A stretch of DNA of 64,000 nt from assembly GCF_022539315.1 (NCBI RefSeq), contig NC_066322.1:19478765-19542764 (forward strand), in the 5' to 3' direction. Source of the stretch: Serinus canaria. Taxonomy: Eukaryota > Chordata > Aves > Passeriformes > Fringillidae. Positions 56,701 to 64,000 of the stretch are shown piece after piece. The notes below the pieces were generated by a model. That model did no database searches. It was not told the origin of the DNA and saw only the letters and a list, made by a program, of their open reading frames with translations. The position numbers and the translations under genes are program-made. Position 1 is the first letter of the stretch. The number at the start of each line of letters is the position of its first letter.

Positions 56701-59700
56701 CTCCAGAAACACAGCTTTCTTTAAAGGACAATGTGTGGATAAGAGTTGAGGAGTACCTCTACAGTCCAATGAGAAAACAGCAGCATTTGACCTGGCAGCA
56801 GTGCTGAACAGAAATACACATAGTCTGTAAAAGATACTCTGCACAAGTGGTTTTACATGAAAATCACTGGCTTGAGTTTGGGGTTTTCCTGGTCTTTATT
56901 TTTCCTTATTTTTGGCAGAATAAACCAAAACTAATTCCATTCTCCTGACAGCTAACAGTTTTACTTCTGGTTCAGCACCCTCCTTTAGATCCCAAGACTC
57001 ATGAATAAAGGAGCTGATCTCTTGAGGGAGCCATGGGTGATGTTGCTGTTACCCACTCATCTTACAGCAGTCCTGCTGTGAAATCAGCCACAGAGCAAAG
57101 CAGGCAGGACTCTGCCCTGCCTAGGGTGTGACACAACAGCACTCAGGCCTGATGTGACACATAGCAGTGGGGTTTCACCCAGTGAAAGTGAGGGAATAAA
57201 TACTTTTTAATTTGCTTCCTGATCAGGAGATTTTAAATCCTAGGGCTGCAGCACAGAATTTACACTGCAGACAGAGGGGGTTTTTTCAGTTAAATATGAA
57301 TCCTGAGATGCTCACAATGAGACCTTTTCCAGGTGAAAAGTGATAATTTATGGGGAATTTGGGCATCACCTCAGCAAAGTCCATTTGACCATTTAAGATG
57401 CAACAGGCCATTCCCTCTCTCTCTAAGCAGCCAAAATAAAAAATGAAAAAAACCCCAGCAGTTGCTGCCCAGGGCCATGACTATGATCCAATTCTACTCT
57501 CATCCTGAGGTAAGTTACTTGACAGCACTGCACTGTCGTGCAGGTCAGTATTAGGATGGAATCAAGGCAAATGGATTTCCACCAGTGCATGCTTCCACAG
57601 TTCCTTGAGAAACAGTCCCTGAGCTCCAGAGCTCCAGCTGTACTCTGCACAGGCTGGAGAGGAGGCAGCTCCCATCTCCAGGTCCCTGGGTAACACAAGC
57701 CAGGGAATTTACAACCTTTTTTCTCTGTTAGGGAGAGTTGCAGGTTGAGAGTTGCAACCATCTGAGATTGATGTTTGCATCCATTGTCGTGCTCCTGCCA
57801 AACACAATCTCCACCATTACCAGCACATTCACCTGGAGTGTTTTCAGGGGTTGTTGGATTCTTCAGCCAGTGCCAGAAAGGAAGGCCCTGGGCATTGGTG
57901 CAGCTTGAGCCACCTCCTCCAGTGTTGGTCATGGAATCCCCTTGGCAACCCTTGCAGATCACCAGCTCATGGGGAGTCCAGGGTCTCAAAGGCAATCACA
58001 TTTGCTGCTGAGAAAAACCTCTGCAAGGTTCCCCCCCCCCTCCAGTACTCCTCACATTCTAGGGGAGGGAAGTATTTCCAGGATCTCACAGCAGGCAGCA
58101 CCAACATCCAGTAGTTCCTTCGTGCTGCCCACATCCCACCTTCTACTGCCAGTGCACCCTGAAAGTGCACCTCAGGAGGTGAGTCACTGCCAACAGGACA
58201 GCTCTCATCACGTCAGCAATGATGCCTTTTCAGTTCAAAGCTATGGCCCACAGAGATTTTTCAGATGCTGATACACTTAAATAGCAAAACAGTTTCAAGC
58301 AAGAGAGGCAGTTTTCCAGCTGACTGACCCCAAGTAATAAAAAATCAAAATTGTATTAACTGTACTGCACTTTCTTTTCCCATCACTTAAACTCTCCTAA
58401 CAAATGCATATGTAAAGAGATACCTCCTGCAGTAGCCACTCTAGGTGAGTGCATGGAAAGCATTAAAGAGAGCTCCTCAAATGCTGCAGAATGTTGCTCT
58501 TACCCTGCCTATATACTAAACTTCTAATGGAGACAAGGTGGAATGGGTGTGAATGGCAGAAAAGATTATTCTCTTGTAGACATGACTTGGGGCACAAAAA
58601 ACTGTTTTGTTTTGCTTTTTTTTTAACTGATTAGGAGGGATCCTCAGCTCATATTCCTAAAACTAGCCAGTGACACTAACTGGTAATTTGAGCTCTTCAA
58701 TAATTATACTAATTATCTCCAACCTACAGTAAATTGAAAATTCTTAGTTTCATTTTTTTTTCCTTTAAAGTTTACATTCTTTATTTGTGCTGTGTCAACT
58801 TAGAAAATGCTTCAACCCCTTCTCCTCAAGAGAAAGAAAAAGAGATTTTTTATTTTACAGACCACTCCCCCCCCCATCTTTATGATGATTTTTGTATAGA
58901 TCCGAAAAACAATTCTGCACCTGTTTTGGATATCAACTGTGTAATTAAAATACTGTTGCATGTGGAATTAAAGAAATCAGGAGATGCAAGATGAGGAACA
59001 GCACCAGTTGACAGACAAGAGAAATGAGGAATTTCTTGGTTTTGAGACCCAGACCTCTCTGAATTGTTATTCACCTAAATCCCTACATGAAAACCTAGGT
59101 CTAGGTTCAGGCTGACACAGGATCACTGGTGCTGGCACCAGAAATTGCAGGCAAATCTAGAAAGCTCCATCTGATCAGCAGCTCACTGACAAGACATTCT
59201 TACTCCTTTTGTTTTCAATGCTGACAGAATTTTTATAGATCATTTTTATGAAGATGTACACTAGCTTTTTAAAAATATACATGTCTGAATAATACTTACA
59301 AATGCAAATTCAGAAATTTCATAATAAAGAATACAATAGAAAGCAGGAGAGTGACAATAATTGATAGGAAAATATAAAATGCATGGGAGTGCTATGCTGA
59401 TCTTCCTCACGGGAGATGATGAGACAGTATTTTGAACTCACATACCAAATTTGAATTTTTAATTGTCTGCAAATAAAAATTTTTAGAGGAATTTTCAGAT
59501 AAAATGATTTGGAGAAAAGTCAGGTCTTATATATATATTATTTCAATACTGCCCACCTGAGGCATTTATAACTCCTTGTAATGGATGTATTCTATACCAA
59601 ACCCTTTCTAGTTTTTGAAACTTTTTAAATGAAGCAAAACATCCTAATTTGCACAACTCATACTTAGTTACATTACTTATTTCTGCTATCTTTTCCCCTT

Positions 59701-62700
59701 TACATTAGATGATAGCATGAGCCATTGCTCTCTTGTTGGAGCTTTCTTCTGCCATAGCCCTTCCATGGCCCTTCAAACCACAGATTGTGGAGTCAGTTTG
59801 GAGATAAGAGGAGCCTCAGGCCAAGCTGAACTTGCCCAACAGTGCTTGTCCATTTCTTTCACCAGACATTTAATTAGCATTATAGAAAGAAAGAATACAT
59901 GGAAATCACAAGGATATTTGATGATTTATCTGACAAAATATATTTCAAATTATGTTCAAAGGAAAGGGCAATAGAAAGACATAGTACAAGTTGCCATTAT
60001 ATTCCTCTGTTGGACCTGGCACTGAAAAACTCAGAACTTGGTCTTGCATTTAAAATGAGGAAGAAGTGAATCACAAAAGTCAAAAACAATCTGAAGCACA
60101 TGATTAGAATTAGGAGCTTTCTCAGTGTTGGCACCCAGGCATTTGGACACTATCACCCTAAACAGACACTGAACAGGGAAAAGGAAAGGGAGTCCCATGG
60201 GTTTGGGGGCTCCATGAGTCAGGCAAGGCCAGTGACTGAGCTGATGGTGTGAACAGTCCATGGGTTTTACTCAGCATTCATTGTCTGAGGTGCTGTGTCC
60301 CTGTGGAACTCAGCAGCATTCCCACACTTGCTCTGCACACCTTTAAGGAATTCAGGAGGCAGTCCAAAATCAACACAAATACAGATTATCATGGAATTAC
60401 TCATAGTTAAAGTTGTAATTTTGCCAAGATGACATAACACCTCCTGTGATTGTTACTTATATAGGTTATCACCACTGGGGCTCTTTAGGACACTGCACCG
60501 CCTCAATCTCACCAGCACTGGGTGAGAAATTGCACAGCTTCTCAAACACAAAAAAGGCTCAGCAGCTGCTCCTTGGCCAAACTGAGTGAGCATGTGGTGT
60601 GTTCTTCACTAGCTGCCATTCTGGGGTGCAAGACAAGCACTATTGTTAATGTGAAAGAGGGAGAATAAAATATAGAAAATCTCCATAATTTACCAGAAGG
60701 TAATAAATAAACATCAATGCATTTAATTAAATTATCTGAATGAGAAATCAGCTCCTAGATAAAAAAGGCTTGCATTCAGCCAATATGCATTCCCATTCTA
60801 CTATCCTGTCCCATTTTCTGTGACATCCTTATGTTTTCTTTCACTGATCTCTTCTGTCATTTGGCCAAGATCAGGTTCAAAACCTTTTCCTTGCCATTAG
60901 TAATGACCCTTTGCATACCCTGGGAAATCATCTTTTTATATAAAAAAATGCTTCACCAGAGCCTTTGCTGTCAGTAAGGTTGAAGGGGCACCTCTAGCAC
61001 CTAATAAACACAGAACAGATTTAGCAAGGAGATCCAGAAAAGTAAAAAAAAAAAAAAAAAAAAAAAAGATGAAAATATGTACAGCATTAAAAAAGAGAGC
61101 CTTGAGACACTCAGAAGATTAAAGGATTACTTCAACCTTGGAAACCTGTGAGATGAAGGGTCCGGGTAACCTATGCACCAGTGTAACCTGGTATATTTAA
61201 CTTTCCCAATACAAATTTATTTTTCTGGCATTTTTGCAAGATAGAGTAGTGAACTAAACCAGCCATGATGGCTTTCACATAATGAGCCCTCTATCAGTGA
61301 GGCTGGAATAAATTCCAAGAAAAAAATAGTCCACTACAATTTAACAAAGTGTTATTTTGCTGTTATCTGGTTCACATTTTTACAATTTATCTAGGAGTTC
61401 TAGCACTTATGAATGTTCTTTTTTGCCTGCTAAATATTATTTAGAGTATAAACATTCTTTCCTAGGAAACAAACCATGGTGTCCAACACTTTTGGGATCA
61501 GTTGTGACAGCCCATATTAAAGTGCTACAAATTTCCTTCTACACCAGATATTAGAATCAATGACTCAAATTAATATAACACAATCTAATTACTATAATAT
61601 TATGTGTTTGCTCAGGAGCATTATTTTTCACTTTCCCAACTAAGTTTCTTTAGATACACCAGAACTCTTCTAAGTACTTGAGGAAATCTGGTAAAAACCT
61701 TCATTGTACTACTGCATTATGTACTTTGACATTTTCTATTCATGCAATATCAATGTCATTCTTCATGCCATCCTGTTTATTATTCTTACTTTCAGTAACA
61801 CAAAGTATCTAGAATTTTAGCTAAACACCTCACTGAATGAACTAATCAGTCATTGGGTCCAACTTTGGAGTGTCACAACCAGACAGAGAGGAGACCCCTT
61901 CAGGTGTGCTTTGGCAGGGAAGTATCCTGACAAACAATGGGTTTTGCCCATTTCCTTCATGCCTTGACCAGCCTACCTGCACCTACAGAAAGCTGCTTTT
62001 CCCAGCCCAATTCCCACCTGCTCTGGCTGCTGGCAGCACAGCCCCAGCCCGGGGAGCTGGCAGCAGGGACAGCCTGTCCTCCCCAGCCATGAGCCCAAGG
62101 GCAGGGCTGTTACCTGCCCATTCCAGACCCCTGCCTGAGCTTCCTCCAGAGCCAGGCACTGCAGAAAGGGTAACGAGGAAACTTGGTGGGAAATAACCCA
62201 TTTCAAAGCGACGTTTGCATTTTGGAGCTTTCAGAGACTGCTCAGCACCCCTAAACAGACCAAACCCCTGAGGGCACTGCCACAGGTGCAGCAAGCATCA
62301 TCCAGGGAGTGCTGAGCACCTCCAGCTGCAGAGGGAAGGGACATCCTGCAATAATAAGCAAGGGACATGCTACACTTGGGCTTTAAAAAACTATTCCCAG
62401 CTTTGGCTTGTCAGAGTAGATGATCTAGTTGTTTTTATTTAGCACAGAAGCAGTTGTACCAGAGGTTTGAGGGTCAGGGAGATAACTTGCCTCTGTAAAT
62501 TACATAAGGATAGGATGTGGCCCTGAGAGCATCTGTAATTCAATTTCCAAATAGTTTCACTAACAAGTATTGCAGCATCTTCTCCACCTTAATGCTTTTC
62601 AAGGACTAGAAAAGCTTAAACATTTACTCTGAACTTCCAGGTCATGTAATTCAATTCTCATAAAGGAACATGCAGAGCACCTGGGTATCATAAAGATGCC

Positions 62701-64000
62701 AATCACTAAAGCAGACTTGCATGTAAATGTTGTAAATGCTTCTGTTTGGGTTTTTTTCCCCCCCCATCATATTGTAATAGGATTTTATTATGATAATGAG
62801 ACTTACAAGGAATTGTTCCCATCATAAATTGGGATAGAAAAGCTGAGAAGTCTATTTAACCCAAGTCACCATCATGCAAATCTATATAAAGCAATAGTCA
62901 AGATTAATTTTCTTGTGAAATGAAAGAGGAATAAGACTCATTTTGCTTTGCTCTTACACATTAAGGTAGCAGGCATTTTAGAGAGAGCACGTTAACTATT
63001 CTACATTAGCATGAGAAATGGAAAAATTGAACACACGCCATTGGGTATGTGCATCTGTTTTTCAGCAGTTAGTGTTAAAAAGGCTAAGCTACACAGGCAG
63101 AAATTATCCTTTTTTGTGCAGTTGTGAGGGTTCAGTGAGTTCACTGTAGTTCCTTTCATCTGTATTGTGTGAAAGGAGAATCAGATCAATCAAAAATTAA
63201 AATCCCATTAGTAGACTTGGACAAAACTGATCCTTGTGCAAGCCAACTTTAATTGTGAAGGTTCCCTTGACTTAAATTCCACTTAATTGGACTGAAGGCA
63301 AAATCCTATTCCTGCCTTCGTACCTCACCATCCCCTCAAGTTCACTGTGAAAGCAACTAAAAGATGTATTTAATAGGCTGAGCTCTGTGTTCTGCAGGTC
63401 AATAATCTTCAAGGATCAGGAGCAAAAGAAAATGCTGAATTATACCCTGCCAATGACACTGTCTTTCTTGCAACTGCCAAAATACCTGCAGTGGGTTATC
63501 TCAGCTCATCTCAGGCACAAGGGCAGAGCATGACAAGTGCAACAGATTTGAAAGATCCTAAGAAGAGACTGAACCCAAGAACCTGCACTGAATACAGAAA
63601 CAGTACATAAAATCTATCTAGCACATGATAATGTGCTCTGTGCCTACAATGCTGCTGAGCTGAAAATGGAAAATAAACCTTCCAAGATGCTCAGTGTAAT
63701 TGAAGCTGGGAACAAAGAGCCATGGATAACCATTCTGAGGGACCTGGGCAGAAAAGGGCACAAACCCTTTGGCAGCTGCAGGTGGAAAGAGTGCTCCTGG
63801 CATCTTTATGACACCATCCAGAAGCAGATGAATATCCAAAATACACTTCCACTGTCAGCTTTATTAAGAAAATGATGAACTGTTTGTTCAGCTAGTTATT
63901 CTGCTAAAAAGGAATTATTTTTATCCAGTTTTTTAATTTCCCAGCATCTGAGTTCTTACCAGCAACGCAAAGAAAACCAGAATTTTAACAGCAGTGCTGC
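44749..64000. other. intergenic DNA, no gene seen
   Basis: AT-rich background interrupted by GC-rich but CpG-poor patches at about 48120-48480, 49940-50340, 54640-55080 and 61950-62340. The long minus-strand frame at 57423-57995 (190 codons) shows no domain and no supporting signals. Homopolymers include poly-C near 58030 and 58868 and poly-A at 61044-61067. No exon, RNA gene or named transposon is supported. Confidence 0.55.
61044..61067. repeat. poly-A tract
   Basis: About 24 A in a row. It might be a decayed retroposon tail, but I see no source sequence upstream and no target duplication. Confidence 0.85.

Noticed and set aside
57423..57995. 190-codon minus-strand open frame
   Set aside because: Long but without a recognisable domain or promoter; composition is like translated GC-rich non-coding sequence, so chance is the simplest reading.

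Overview
The window is vertebrate nuclear DNA, most likely from a bird. It holds an intron-split, vertebrate-type pancreatic alpha-amylase gene, the 3' end of a CR1 retroposon with its short ATTCTGTG repeats, an ERVL-type LTR of the kind common in bird genomes, and long AT-rich, gene-free DNA. I cannot fix the species from sequence alone.

Layout. Bases 1-4512 are upstream flank with two endogenous retroviral remnants. The first is an ERVL-like LTR fragment on the plus strand (about 905-1725). The second is a short, internally deleted ERV on the minus strand (1882-4506). It has two LTRs, a polypurine tract, a degenerate lysine-tRNA-like primer site, a broken gag-like start and a decayed 16-bp tandem array, all framed by the same 6-bp target duplication. 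Bases 4513-4815 form the compact amylase promoter, with E-boxes, FOXA-like sites and a TATA box. Bases 4816-9583 carry a complete ten-exon amylase gene (AMY2A-like, 513 residues) with every splice site GT-AG, followed by an AATAAA signal at 9669. Every catalytic, calcium, chloride and disulfide residue I checked is present, so the enzyme should be a secreted, chloride-activated alpha-amylase.

From about 9.7 kb to the end (54 kb) I see no convincing exon. This fits the gene-poor DNA known to flank the amylase locus on one side in other vertebrates. It contains one CR1 3' end (17801-17967), a young 66-bp minisatellite (27805-28194), a decayed 38-bp minisatellite rich in TAATG (43076-43334), several microsatellites, a strong hairpin (44029-44065), and short AT-rich patches with POU-octamer and homeodomain-type motifs that could be conserved enhancers (around 24.5, 41.85 and 44.7 kb).

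The main points of interest are the antisense ERV ending about 265 bp upstream of the amylase TATA box, the hidden 16-bp array carried inside that ERV, and the 38-bp decayed array and octamer palindrome in the gene desert. No CRISPR arrays, operons or prokaryotic features were seen. All family assignments come from reading the sequence and general knowledge; no database search was run.
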